NCBI RefSeq assembly: GCF_023935105.1
Contig: NZ_CP096040.1
Location: forward strand, 5,561,001 to 5,625,000
Length of the DNA: 64,000 nt
Direction of reading: 5' to 3'
DNA from: Caulobacter segnis
Lineage (GTDB): Bacteria; Pseudomonadota; Alphaproteobacteria; Caulobacterales; Caulobacteraceae
Shown here: positions 15,713 through 24,362 of the stretch, piece by piece
How positions within the stretch are numbered: position 1 is the stretch's first letter
Layout of the letters: each line of letters starts with the position of its first letter
Program-made: the position numbers and the translations under genes
The notes under the pieces: generated by a model
Told to the model about the DNA's origin: nothing
Seen by the model: the letters and a program-made list of their open reading frames with translations, nothing else
Database searches by the model: none

Positions 15713-18043
15713 TCAGTACTTCACGTTGAAGGTCAGGATCGCCTGGCGACCCGGGGCCGGATCGGCGTGGTGCACGCCGTTGGTGCGCACGATGTAGCGC
15801 TCGTCCGTCAGGTTCTGGACGTTCAGTTGCAGGTCGACCTTGTCGTTCACCGCCCACGAGGCGAAGGCGTCATAGCGCCAGTACGACGGGGCGTAGATCT
15901 TGTTGGTCCCGCCGCCGGCCCCGCCCTGGTTGCCGCCGAAGCTCTTCGACACATAGTACGCGCCGCCGCCCAGCGAGATCGCCCGGGTCACGCGATAGGT
16001 CGTGAAGCTGGAGAAGCTGTGCTTGGGCGTGTTGGCCAGCGGGTCGCCCTGGTTGACGCTGGTATAGGCGCCGCGGACCAGCTCGCTATCCATGTAGGTA
16101 TAGCCGCCGAACACCTGCCACTTGGGCGTGACGTTGCCCGAGAACCCCAGCTCGAAACCCTTGACCTCGACCTCGCCGACCTGAGCGTAGGTGTTGGCGT
16201 CGATCTGGATCTGGGCGTTCTTGCGGGTCGTCTTGAAGGCCGCCGCGGACAGGGCCAGCATGTCGTTGAAGACGTTGGCCTTGGCGCCCAGCTCGAAGCT
16301 CTCGCTGTCTTCCGGCTCCAGCTGGACCGTGGCTAGGTTGCCCGTGCCGGTCGAGGTGTTGCTGTTCTGGTCGCCCGCCGAGATGCCCGGCGGAGTCGAG
16401 GACGTGCCGTACGAGGCGTAGACGCTGGAGCTGGTCGTCGGCTTGTAGACCAGGCCGACCTGGTAGTTCGTGAACTCCCACGAGCCCTTGCGCGGCGTGT
16501 AGGTCACCGAGGTGAAGACGCCATTGGCCTGGGTGGTGGCGACGTCGTAGCCCTGGCTGTCGTAGCTGTCGTGGCGCAGGCCCAAGTTCAGCAGGATCTT
16601 GTCGCCGAACTTGATGGTGTCGAAACCGTAGATCGCGGCGGTCTTGGAGACGTTGCGGGCGGCCGGAGCGCGGTTGATGACGCCCGTCCAGGCGGCCTTG
16701 TCGTCCGGCTTGTAGACCAGGGTGCAATCGCCCGCGCCCAGGCTGGTCAGGGTGGCGGCCGCGATCGTGAAGCCGGTTGGGCAGGCCGCGCCCGAGGTCG
16801 TGAAGGTCGAATAGGCGGCGTTGAGGTTTTCCTCGCGGCTGAGCTCGACGCCAACGTCGAAGCTGTGCTCCAGGCCGCCGAACATCTTCTTGCCGTGCAC
16901 GTCGGTGACGGCCGCGATGGTCTTGGTCGGATTCCAGCGGGTCTTGGTGCCCCGCTTCATCCACCATTGGCCCTGGACGAACTGGGCCGCGCCGCCGTCG
17001 CCGGGGTTGGTGACGATGTAGTCGTTCAGCGACTTCGAATAGCGGACCACCTGGCGGACGTTCAGGTCGTCATCGATCTTGTGGTCGATGGCGAAGGTGG
17101 CGATGTCCGACTTGGTCTTCTGGTAGTCGCGCGACTTGACGCCATAGAAGCTGCGGCGGTCGACGGCCAGGATGCCCGAGGCCGTGCGCGGCTCGGTCGT
17201 CTTGGACATCAGCGGGATGCCGTAGTCGGGCGTCTGGTCGGTGTCGAGGTGGTAGTAGCTGAGGGTCAGCTGGGTGTCGCTGTTCAGGCCGACGGCCAGC
17301 GACGGGGCCACGCCCCAGCGGCTGAAGTCGACGCTCTTGCGACCCGGCGTGTTGCCCTGCGTGCCCAGCACGTTGAGGCGCACGGCGACGCTGTCGTTGA
17401 TGGCGTAGTTCAGGTCGGCCGTGGCCCGCACGTACTCGTCCGTGCCGACGCCGACCGCGCCGCGCGCGAAGCTGTCGGCCTTGGGGGTCTTGGACGACAG
17501 GTTGATGCTGCCGCCGCCCGAGCCGCGGCCGCTATAGGCGCTGTCGGGACCCTTCACGACCTCGACCTGTTCCAGGTTGAAGATCTCGCGGGTCTGGCCG
17601 CCGCTGTCGCGGACGCCGTCGACGAAGATGTTGTTGGCCGAACTGGAGCCGCGGATGAACGGACGGTCGGCCAGCGGCTGGCCCCCCTCGCCGGCCCCGA
17701 AGGTGATGCCCGGCGAGGTGCGCAGGATGTCGGTCAGCGAGGTGGCGGCGGTCTGCTCGATGATCCGCGACGGAATGACCGTCACCGACTTGGGCGTATC
17801 GACCAGCGGCGCGGTGAACTTGCTCGAGGACGGGTCGGCCACGCGCTTGGCGTCGATGCGGACACCGGCAACCTCGTTGTTGTCGGCGGAAGCGGCCGGG
17901 GCGGTGGCGACCGACGCGGCGGCGTCGACATCAGCGGCGGCGGCGGCGTGAGCCAGGCCCAGGCCGGCGAGACCGGCGACGGCGGCCGCGCTCAGCGCGC
18001 GACGGGGCCGGCTCACGACGCCGGCGGAGTTCGGGTTACGCAT
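15713..18043 (-). CDS. TonB-dependent catecholate-type siderophore receptor
   Basis: Outer-membrane receptor for ferric siderophores, 776 residues, Fiu/FhuE-like. The N terminus has a signal peptide (AVAGLAGLGLAHAAAAADV). The plug domain follows (TPKSVTVIPSRIIEQ, RTSPGITFGAGEGG, PFIRGSSSANNIFVDGVRD, FNLEQVEVVKGPDSA, GRGSGGGSINL), then the 22-strand barrel, ending in an aromatic residue (ILTFNVKY) as outer-membrane barrels do. Start at 18043 is chosen because AGGA lies upstream and it gives the signal peptide; the frame stays open far upstream but without family similarity. A Fur box lies 81-99 bases upstream, and piuC follows. Exact siderophore unknown. Confidence 0.95.
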   Translation of the reverse strand: MRNPNSAGVVSRPRRALSAAAVAGLAGLGLAHAAAAADVDAAASVATAPAASADNNEVAGVRIDAKRVADPSSSKFTAPLVDTPKSVTVIPSRIIEQTAATSLTDILRTSPGITFGAGEGGQPLADRPFIRGSSSANNIFVDGVRDSGGQTREIFNLEQVEVVKGPDSAYSGRGSGGGSINLSSKTPKADSFARGAVGVGTDEYVRATADLNYAINDSVAVRLNVLGTQGNTPGRKSVDFSRWGVAPSLAVGLNSDTQLTLSYYHLDTDQTPDYGIPLMSKTTEPRTASGILAVDRRSFYGVKSRDYQKTKSDIATFAIDHKIDDDLNVRQVVRYSKSLNDYIVTNPGDGGAAQFVQGQWWMKRGTKTRWNPTKTIAAVTDVHGKKMFGGLEHSFDVGVELSREENLNAAYSTFTTSGAACPTGFTIAAATLTSLGAGDCTLVYKPDDKAAWTGVINRAPAARNVSKTAAIYGFDTIKFGDKILLNLGLRHDSYDSQGYDVATTQANGVFTSVTYTPRKGSWEFTNYQVGLVYKPTTSSSVYASYGTSSTPPGISAGDQNSNTSTGTGNLATVQLEPEDSESFELGAKANVFNDMLALSAAAFKTTRKNAQIQIDANTYAQVGEVEVKGFELGFSGNVTPKWQVFGGYTYMDSELVRGAYTSVNQGDPLANTPKHSFSSFTTYRVTRAISLGGGAYYVSKSFGGNQGGAGGGTNKIYAPSYWRYDAFASWAVNDKVDLQLNVQNLTDERYIVRTNGVHHADPAPGRQAILTFNVKY

Positions 18044-18123
18044 GAATTGATCCTGTCCCCAGGGAGCGCCGTCGAGGGCGCTCCTGAATTTGCGACGCGT
18101 TCTTAGCGATCTTGCAAAGCTGT

Positions 18124-18142
18124 CGCAATGATAATCGTTCTC
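18124..18142 (-). promoter_or_regulatory. Fur box upstream of the siderophore receptor
   Basis: The 19 bases CGCAATGATAATCGTTCTC match the classical Fur consensus GATAATGATAATCATTATC at 14 of 19 positions and contain the 7-1-7 arrangement TGATAAT-C-GTTCTCA. The site is in the 303-base divergent region between the receptor (start 18043) and RNase T2 (start 18347), closer to the receptor. A fur gene lies at 41176-41583. Confidence 0.8.
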
Positions 18143-18292
18143 AATAGCGGCATCTTTGGCGAAAAGGCGGCGCTTTGTTGCGGAAGGTCTCGCTGACTCA
18201 CGCCTTCGCCGCTTCACGCGGCTGGCCGCTGAAGAGATGGAAAGGGACGCGGAGCGCCGGCCGCGGCCGGCCTTGGCACGGCGGCGCTTCGC

Positions 18293-18323
18293 TTGACGCC
18301 GGACGCGGCGCGGGTCCCTATCC
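18293..18323 (+). promoter_or_regulatory. possible housekeeping promoter for the RNase T2 gene
   Basis: TTGACGC at 18293-18299 matches the Caulobacter -35 consensus TTGACGS exactly; CTATCC at 18318-18323 is a weak -10 at 18-base spacing. It would start transcription about 15-20 bases before the ATG at 18347. The remainder of the 18044-18346 intergenic region holds the Fur box and a GC-rich palindrome near 18257-18272, and nothing else I can support. Confidence 0.3.
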
Positions 18324-18346
18324 GCGCCGAATACGGAGTCACGTTC

Positions 18347-19066
18347 ATGAAGACCGCTCTCGCCGCCGCATCCACCGCGCTCGTCCTCGCGTCCGGCGTC
18401 TTCCCGGGCGGCGCCCAGGCCTCCAGCCTGAAGTCCTGCGCGGTGCCGCCGGTCGTCACCCCGGCTCCGGCCGAGATCCCGCCGGCCAGCGAGGTCCACG
18501 CCAACGTGCCGATCGCGGCCTATCTGCTGGCCCTGTTCTGGTCGCCCGAGGCCTGCCGCGCCGGCATCCCGGAGTCGGACAAGGTGATCCAGTGCCAGAA
18601 CAACCACTTCGGCTTCACCGTGCACGGCCTGTGGCCGAACGGACCGGACAAGGTCCACCCGCGCTATTGCCGCCCCAGCCCGCCGATGAGCCCGGCGACG
18701 GTGAAGGCCAATCTGTGCATGACGCCCTCGCCCTGGCTGCTGCAGCACGAATGGCAGGCGCACGGGACCTGCGACTGGGCCACGCCGGAAGACTATTTCA
18801 AGAAGGCCCGCAAGCTGCGCGACAAGCTGAACGTGCCGGACCTGGATGCCGGTTCGGACGGCGTCATGTCGGCCGGCGAGATCCGCAAGGCCTTCCTCGA
18901 CCGCAACCGCAAGCTCAAGCCCGAGGACCTGAACGTCCGCGTCAACAGGGACGGTCGCCTGACCGAGGTCTGGGTCTGCATGAACCTGAAGTTCAAGTAC
19001 GCGGCCTGCCGCGGCGGCAACGGCGCGCCGGACGGCGCGATCGTGAAGGTGACGGCCAAGCGCTAG
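18347..19066 (+). CDS. secreted ribonuclease T2 family protein
   Basis: Exported endoribonuclease, 239 residues with a signal peptide cleaved near GAQA-SS (residue 25). Both catalytic motifs are intact: CAS I FTVHGLWPN with His93, and CAS II HEWQAHGTC with His134, Glu135 and His139. The pairing Cys residues typical of T2 enzymes are present (CRAG, CQNNH, YCRP, GTCDW, VCMN, AACRG). A segment LDAGSDGVMSAGE before the C-terminal lobe resembles an EF-hand loop but may be chance. Start chosen from the GGAG ribosome site at 18334-18337. Divergent from the siderophore receptor. Likely used for RNA scavenging in the periplasm or outside. Confidence 0.93.
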   Translation: MKTALAAASTALVLASGVFPGGAQASSLKSCAVPPVVTPAPAEIPPASEVHANVPIAAYLLALFWSPEACRAGIPESDKVIQCQNNHFGFTVHGLWPNGPDKVHPRYCRPSPPMSPATVKANLCMTPSPWLLQHEWQAHGTCDWATPEDYFKKARKLRDKLNVPDLDAGSDGVMSAGEIRKAFLDRNRKLKPEDLNVRVNRDGRLTEVWVCMNLKFKYAACRGGNGAPDGAIVKVTAKR

Positions 19067-19111
19067 AGGGCGTCTGCTCCAGACCGCTCCCGGCCATCGG
19101 CCCAAATGCAA

Positions 19112-19141
19112 AGCGGGCGGTCCCTTTCGGAACCGCCCGCT
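19112..19141 (-). terminator. stem-loop terminator between pnp and RNase T2 genes
   Basis: Perfect 10-base stem AGCGGGCGGT / ACCGCCCGCT (19112-19121 with 19132-19141), 10-base loop. It sits between convergent stop codons (19066 and 19175). On the minus strand it is followed by TTGCATTT, a weak T tract, so it probably ends the pnp transcript and may act in both directions. Confidence 0.75.
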
Positions 19142-19174
19142 CGCTAGGATCTCACTTCGGTGAGCCGGTCACCC

Positions 19175-21325
19175 TCAGGTGTTGACGGCGTCTTCCGGAG
19201 CCAGTTCGGCCTTCTTCGACAGGTCTTCGCCGGTCTCCTGATCGACGACCTTCATCGACAGCTTGGTCTTGCCGCGATCGTCGAAGCCCAGGAGCTTCAC
19301 CTTGACGATCTGGCCTTCCTTCAGCACGTCCGACGGCTTGGCGACGCGTTCGTTGCTGATCTGGCTGACGTGGACGAGGCCGTCCTTGGCGCCGAAGAAG
19401 TTCACGAAAGCGCCGAAATCGACAACCTTCACGACCTTGCCGTCGTAGATCTTGCCCACTTCGGCTTCGTCGGTGATCGACTTGATCCAGTCGATCGCGG
19501 CCTTGATCTTGGCGCCGTCCGAGGCCGAGACCTTCACGGTGCCTTCGTCGTTGATGTCGACCTTGGCGCCGGTGGTGGCGACGATCTCGCGGATCACCTT
19601 GCCGCCCGAACCGATCACTTCACGGATCTTGTCGGTCGGGATGGTGATGGTCTCGATCTTCGGGGCGTAGTCGCCGACGTCTTCACGCGGGGCGTCCATG
19701 GCCTTGTTCATTTCGCCGAGGATGTGAGCGCGGCCTTCCTTGGCCTGGGCCAGGGCCTGCTCCATGATCGCGGGCGTGATGCCGGCGATCTTGATGTCCA
19801 TCTGCAGCGAGGTCAGGCCTTCGCTGGTGCCGGCGACCTTGAAGTCCATGTCGCCCAGGTGATCTTCGTCACCCAGGATGTCCGACAGAACCGCGAAGCC
19901 GTCCTTTTCCAGGATCAGGCCCATGGCGATGCCCGAGACCGGACGGACCAGCGGCACGCCGGCGTCCATCATGGCCAGCGACGAACCGCAGACCGTGGCC
20001 ATCGAGGACGAACCGTTCGACTCGGTGATCTCCGAGACCAGACGGATCGTGTAGGGGAAGTCTTCCTTGGCCGGCAGCATCGGGCGCAGGGCGCGCCAGG
20101 CCAGCTTGCCGTGGCCGATCTCGCGACGGCCGGGCGAACCCATACGGCCGGTTTCACCGACGCTGTAGGGGGGGAAGTTGTAGTGCAGCAGGAAGGATTC
20201 CTTGTAGGTGCCTTCCAGGGCGTCGATGAACTGCTCGTCGTCGCCGGTGCCCAGGGTGGCCACGACGATGGCTTGCGTCTCGCCGCGGGTGAACAGGGCC
20301 GAACCGTGGGTGCGCGGCAGGATGCCGACTTCGCCCAGGATCGGACGGACGGTGCGGACGTCACGGCCGTCGATGCGCAGGCCGGTGTCCAGGATGCCGC
20401 GACGCACGACGTCGGCTTCCAGTTCCTTGAAGATGGCGGCCAGCTTCAGCGGGTCGTAGCCGGCCGGGTTGGTGTCCGACAGGCCGAGGGCCGCGATGGC
20501 CTTCTTCTTGGCGGCGCCGACGGCTTCGTAGCGGTCCTGCTTCTTCTGGATCTTGTAGGCGGCGGCGATGTCGGCGCCGACGAGGCCCTTCATCTCGGCC
20601 TTCACCGCGTCGGTGTCTTCCGGCTCGAACGCGAAGGGCTCCTTGGCGGCGTGCTCGGCCAGGTCGATGATCGCGTCGATCACGGCCTGCATCTGCTGGT
20701 GGGCGAAGTTGACGCCGCCCAGCACGATCTCTTCCGAGAGCTCCTGGATTTCCGATTCAACCATCATCACGGCGTCGGCGGTGCCGGCCACGACCAGGTC
20801 CATCTTGCTTTCCTTCAGCTCGTCGAGCGTCGGGTTCAGCACGTAGGCGCCATCGACCCAGCCCACGCGGGCGGCGCCGATCGGACCCATGAACGGGGCG
20901 CCCGAGATGGTCAGGGCGGCCGAGGCGGCGACCATGCCCAGGATGTCGGGATCGTTCTCGAGGTCGTGCTGCAGCACGGTGACGACGACCTGGACTTCGT
21001 TCTTGAAGCCCTTGACGAACAGCGGGCGGATCGGACGGTCGATCAGGCGGGAGACCAGGGTCTCCTTTTCCGACGGACGGCCTTCACGCTTGAAGAAGCC
21101 ACCGGGGATCTTGCCGGCCGCGAAGGTCTTTTCCTGATAGTTGACCGTCAGCGGGAAAAAGTCTTGGCCCGGCTTCTGGGTCTTGGCGAACACGGCGGTG
21201 GCCAGGACGACGGTTTCGCCCATGGTGGCCAGAACGGCGCCGTCGGCTTGACGGGCGATGCGACCGGTTTCGAGGACCAGCGTCTTGCCGCCCCACTCGA
21301 TCGTCTTGCGCTTGATATCGAACAT
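19175..21325 (-). CDS. pnp: polyribonucleotide nucleotidyltransferase (PNPase)
   Basis: 3'-5' phosphorolytic exoribonuclease of the degradosome, 716 residues. Two RNase PH domains flank the helical linker (first core DRPIRPLFVKGF, second GSALFTRGETQAIV and SGSSMATVCGSSLA-like SNGSSSMATVCGSS), then KH (IREVIGSGGKVIREI) and S1 (GKIYDGKVVKVVDFGAFV) domains near the C terminus. Start at 21325 (MFDIKRKTIEWGG) because GAAAGAAG precedes it; an in-frame start 30 bases upstream adds unconserved residues. It follows rpsO as in most bacteria. PNPase is commonly autoregulated through its leader; the leader here (21326-21568) holds only short imperfect repeats. Confidence 0.98.
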   Translation of the reverse strand: MFDIKRKTIEWGGKTLVLETGRIARQADGAVLATMGETVVLATAVFAKTQKPGQDFFPLTVNYQEKTFAAGKIPGGFFKREGRPSEKETLVSRLIDRPIRPLFVKGFKNEVQVVVTVLQHDLENDPDILGMVAASAALTISGAPFMGPIGAARVGWVDGAYVLNPTLDELKESKMDLVVAGTADAVMMVESEIQELSEEIVLGGVNFAHQQMQAVIDAIIDLAEHAAKEPFAFEPEDTDAVKAEMKGLVGADIAAAYKIQKKQDRYEAVGAAKKKAIAALGLSDTNPAGYDPLKLAAIFKELEADVVRRGILDTGLRIDGRDVRTVRPILGEVGILPRTHGSALFTRGETQAIVVATLGTGDDEQFIDALEGTYKESFLLHYNFPPYSVGETGRMGSPGRREIGHGKLAWRALRPMLPAKEDFPYTIRLVSEITESNGSSSMATVCGSSLAMMDAGVPLVRPVSGIAMGLILEKDGFAVLSDILGDEDHLGDMDFKVAGTSEGLTSLQMDIKIAGITPAIMEQALAQAKEGRAHILGEMNKAMDAPREDVGDYAPKIETITIPTDKIREVIGSGGKVIREIVATTGAKVDINDEGTVKVSASDGAKIKAAIDWIKSITDEAEVGKIYDGKVVKVVDFGAFVNFFGAKDGLVHVSQISNERVAKPSDVLKEGQIVKVKLLGFDDRGKTKLSMKVVDQETGEDLSKKAELAPEDAVNT

Positions 21326-21568
21326 TTTTGCTTCTTTCGGTTCCGAAGGACCCATTTCCTTCAGGACGGACAGGGGCGGGCGGCCGAAGGGCGGTCCCGA
21401 GATTTCCTCATCCAGTTCGACAGGCGCCCGAAGATCGTGATCTCCGGCTTACATGTCCGGATCACGCTTGGAGCGGATCCGCGACGACCTCTCGTTCCGG
21501 CCTGTCTCGAAACGAAGGTTGGAAAAACGTTCGGCCGCCCTACCGGAGCAGGGCGGCCGAATTGTGCC

Positions 21569-21838
21569 TTAGCGACGCAGACCCAGCTTTTCGATCAGGG
21601 ACTGATAGCGACCGGCGTCGGACTTCTTCAGGTGGTCGAGGAGCCGGCGACGCTGGGAAACCAGCTTCAGCAGGCCACGACGGCTGTGGTTGTCCTTCTT
21701 GTGCGTCTTGAAGTGCTCGGTCAGGTTCGAGATGCGTTCCGAGAGGATCGCGACCTGGACTTCAGCGCTGCCGGTGTCACCCGCGCCGCGGGCGTGTTCG
21801 GCGATGAGAGCGGCCTTGCGCTCGATAGTGATCGACAT
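21569..21838 (-). CDS. rpsO: 30S ribosomal protein S15
   Basis: Small-subunit protein that binds the central domain of 16S rRNA early in assembly. 89 residues, the standard length, with the family signature TGSAEVQVAILSERISNLTEH and LVSQRRRLLDHLKKSD. Start at 21838 (MSITIERKAAL) with GGAGACTTACC upstream. It lies between truB and pnp, the conserved arrangement, with 14 bases to truB. Confidence 0.98.
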   Translation of the reverse strand: MSITIERKAALIAEHARGAGDTGSAEVQVAILSERISNLTEHFKTHKKDNHSRRGLLKLVSQRRRLLDHLKKSDAGRYQSLIEKLGLRR

Positions 21839-21852
21839 CGGTAAGTCTCCGC

Positions 21853-22785
21853 TCAGGTGAGTTGGAAGACCCGCACCGGATTGAGCCGCCCGGCGCGCAT
21901 CTCGCACAGGGCCACCAACCTGTCACCGGACATGGCGGAAACGGTGCGATCGCCGGGCGCGAGCTCGGCTTTCAGCGTTTCCACCTGCCTCGGGAGCAGG
22001 ACGATGGCGCGTCCCTGTGCAAGCCGGAAGGCGTCTTCGTCGGTCACGGCCAACGCCGGGATGTCGTCCAGCGCGGTCTCGACCGGAAGCAATGCCTCCG
22101 ACAGCCGGGCCTCATAGCTCAAATTCTCGAGAGTTTCCAGCGATATCGAGGCTGCTTCCGTAAACCCGCCGACCCGCGTGCGGCGCAGCTCGGCGACGTG
22201 ACCGCAGGTTCCCAGCGCCTTGGCCAAGTCGCGGACCACGGCGCGGACATAGGTGCCCTTGCCGCACTCCATCTCCAGGGTGACGTGGTCAACGTCGGCC
22301 GCCTCCACGACCTTCAGGTCGAAGATGTTGACCTTGCGGGTCGCCAGTTCGAACTCGACCCCATCGCGGGCCAGGTCGTAGGCGCGCTCGCCGTCGACCT
22401 TGATGGCCGAGAAGTTCGGCGGCACCTGGTCGACCTCGCCGATGAAGGCCGGCAACGCCGCCTCGACCTGCTCACGGGTCGGACGCACGTCGGAGGTCCC
22501 GGTGGTCTCGCCCTCGCGGTCCAGGGTGGTGGTGTCGCGCCCCCAGGCGATGGTGAAGCGATAGGCCTTGTCGGCGTCCATCAGGAACGGGACGGTCTTG
22601 GTCGCCTCGCCCAGGGCGATCGGCAGGATGCCGGTCGCCAGCGGGTCCAGCGTGCCGGCATGGCCGCCCTTCTGGGCGTTGAACGCGCGGCGCACTCTGG
22701 AGACGGCCGTGGTCGAGGTCAGGTCGTAGGGCTTGTCCAGGCACAGCCAGCCCGAAACGGCGTCGCCCTTCTTGCGGCGAGCCAT
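21853..22785 (-). CDS. truB: tRNA pseudouridine(55) synthase TruB
   Basis: Makes pseudouridine at position 55 of the tRNA T-loop. 310 residues with the catalytic Asp47 in GGHAGTLDPLATG, the LDKPYDLTS start and TYVRAVVRDLA further on. The C-terminal region is PUA-like (LAPGDRTVSAMSGDRLVALCEM). Starts 2 bases after the rbfA stop and ends 14 bases before rpsO, so it is in the same operon. Confidence 0.97.
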   Translation of the reverse strand: MARRKKGDAVSGWLCLDKPYDLTSTTAVSRVRRAFNAQKGGHAGTLDPLATGILPIALGEATKTVPFLMDADKAYRFTIAWGRDTTTLDREGETTGTSDVRPTREQVEAALPAFIGEVDQVPPNFSAIKVDGERAYDLARDGVEFELATRKVNIFDLKVVEAADVDHVTLEMECGKGTYVRAVVRDLAKALGTCGHVAELRRTRVGGFTEAASISLETLENLSYEARLSEALLPVETALDDIPALAVTDEDAFRLAQGRAIVLLPRQVETLKAELAPGDRTVSAMSGDRLVALCEMRAGRLNPVRVFQLT

Positions 22786-22787
22786 GG

Positions 22788-23234
22788 TCAGTCTTCCTCG
22801 TCGTCCATCACGTCGGAGAGGCGGCGGGTGTCCTGCTGGACGCGCGGATCCAGGAACAGCTGGTCCATATGGGCGGCTGTTCCGAAGCTCTCGTCGTGGA
22901 TGAACTTCAGGTCCGGCGTGAACTTCATGTCGATCGAGCGGCCCAGGCGGCCACGCAGGAACTTGGCGACCCGGTTCAGGCCCTTGATGACCTCGGTGGT
23001 GTCTTCACCCGTAAGACCCGCGCCCAGCGGCTCGACGAAGCAGACGGCGTGCTTCAGATCGGGGCTCATCCGCACCTCGGAGACGGTGACCGAAACGCCG
23101 GTCAGCGCCTCGTCGGCCAGCTCCTCCTCGCGGAGGATCTCGACCAGGGCGTGGCGGATCAGTTCGCCAGCCCGGAGCTGGCGTTGCGAGGGACCGGTCA
23201 GGGCGCCCTTCTTGTTGTCGGTGTGGCGCTTCAT
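22788..23234 (-). CDS. rbfA: 30S ribosome-binding factor RbfA
   Basis: Cold-adaptation and 30S maturation factor that binds the 16S rRNA 5' region. 148 residues with the KH-like core (RAGELIRHALVEILREEEL, GVSVTVSEVRMSPDLKHA, DMKFTPDLKFIHDESF) and an acidic C terminus DVMDDEED. Start at 23234 is taken because homologous residues begin there; the frame stays open upstream through a repeat-rich spacer but that extension (PAFAGKTVFG) is the translated intergenic repeat. First gene of the rbfA-truB-rpsO-pnp run. Confidence 0.96.
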   Translation of the reverse strand: MKRHTDNKKGALTGPSQRQLRAGELIRHALVEILREEELADEALTGVSVTVSEVRMSPDLKHAVCFVEPLGAGLTGEDTTEVIKGLNRVAKFLRGRLGRSIDMKFTPDLKFIHDESFGTAAHMDQLFLDPRVQQDTRRLSDVMDDEED

Positions 23235-23384
23235 GGCGCGAAGTCCTTGCGGCCCGGCCGGCGGATCGAACGCCGGTGCGCGGGGAAAATCGGAAGGCGG
23301 GGTGTCTAGGCTCCTCTCGGGTGAATGTCCAGTGCGCCAGGGTTCCTTGGACAGCTCCTCAAACCCCAGGCAACCAAACACCGT

Positions 23385-23506
23385 CTTCCCGGCGAAAGCC
23401 GGGACCCAGGTGGAACCCACCAGCGTTCGGCGGGTGGCTGTAACGCTATTCGGATCATCCCAAACCGCTCGGGCTGAATCTGGGCCCGGCTTTCGCCGGG
23501 GAAACG
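23385..23506. repeat. pair of inverted palindromic intergenic repeats
   Basis: Two copies of a GC-rich element with the core CCCGGCGAAAGCCGGG lie face to face: copy one at 23385-23409 and copy two, on the other strand, at 23480-23506. Each is itself a hairpin with a GAAA-type loop and both carry the flank CCCAG. They occupy the 284-base gap between rbfA and the dienelactone-hydrolase-like gene. Elements of this look are recalled as common in Caulobacter-type genomes; I cannot count copies here. Confidence 0.8.
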
Positions 23507-23518
23507 GTTTTTAGGGTC

Positions 23519-24307
23519 TCAAGCCCCCACCCGCTCCTTAAAGAACGCGATCACCTTGTCCCGCGCCCTCATCGACCCGCTGTCGGGGACCGAGCGGTGC
23601 AGGTGCAGAGTCAGCACAGAGTGCGGGGCCATCGGCTGGCCGGGGGCGGCGTCCGAGTCCGACAGCTCGACCACCTCGACCTTGTCGCCGAACTCGGCCT
23701 TCAGGCGGGCGATGCGGGCGTTCGGCACCAGCTTGTCGGAGGTGAAGCGCAGGGCCAGCAGCGACAGGTTCTCGTCCTTGAACCGCTTCTTGGCGCAGGC
23801 CAGCTCCGAGGCCGAGCAGTCCAGGCCGCCCGGCTTGTTCAGCGGCAGCGAGGGCTGGGACAGCACCGGCGCCACCACGGCCGGCTCGGTCATCATCGCC
23901 AGGGCGAAGCCGCCGGTGAAGCACATGCCGACCGCGCCGACACCCTTGCCGCCGCACTCGGCGTGGACCTGGCGGGCCAGGGCCCGCAGCCAGTCGACGA
24001 TCGGGCTGGAGCGGCCGTCCTTCAGGGCGACGAACTCGCGGCGCACGCAGACATTCTTCAAGATCTCCCCGATCGCGTAGCCGCGTCCGACCTGCTTGCC
24101 CGGCTGGCCGAACAGGCTGGGGCAGAAGGCGGTCAGGCCGGCGTCGGCCAGGTCGCGCGCGAAGGCCAGCACGCCCGGATGCAGGCCCGGCACCTCGTGG
24201 ATGACGATCACCGCCGGCCCCGAGCCGATGCGGAACACCTCCCGCGTCCAGCGCCCATCGTCGAACTCGAAACGCGTGAAACCCGCCAGAACGTCACCGT
24301 TCGACAT
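23519..24307 (-). CDS. dienelactone hydrolase family protein
   Basis: Alpha/beta hydrolase of the dienelactone hydrolase type, 262 residues from the chosen start at 24307 (preceded by GAGGAGGG). The nucleophile is Cys129 in GMCFTGG, the family GxCxGG pattern; HEVPGLHPGV forms the oxyanion region, and the Asp and His candidates are in LRFTSDKLVPNAR and VLTLHLHRS. The natural substrate is not evident since no aromatic ring-cleavage genes are near. It is one of four minus-strand genes between infB and rbfA. Confidence 0.88.
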   Translation of the reverse strand: MSNGDVLAGFTRFEFDDGRWTREVFRIGSGPAVIVIHEVPGLHPGVLAFARDLADAGLTAFCPSLFGQPGKQVGRGYAIGEILKNVCVRREFVALKDGRSSPIVDWLRALARQVHAECGGKGVGAVGMCFTGGFALAMMTEPAVVAPVLSQPSLPLNKPGGLDCSASELACAKKRFKDENLSLLALRFTSDKLVPNARIARLKAEFGDKVEVVELSDSDAAPGQPMAPHSVLTLHLHRSVPDSGSMRARDKVIAFFKERVGA

Positions 24308-24362
24308 GCTCGCCCTCCTCGGTCCCATGGGAGGCTAGACCGAGGCCGCGCGGCTGGCGAGA

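Noticed and set aside
18825..18900. EF-hand calcium loop in the RNase T2 protein
   Set aside because: Position 3 is Gly and the segment overlaps the region where T2 enzymes normally have an SxxEIRxAF helix, so chance resemblance is likely.
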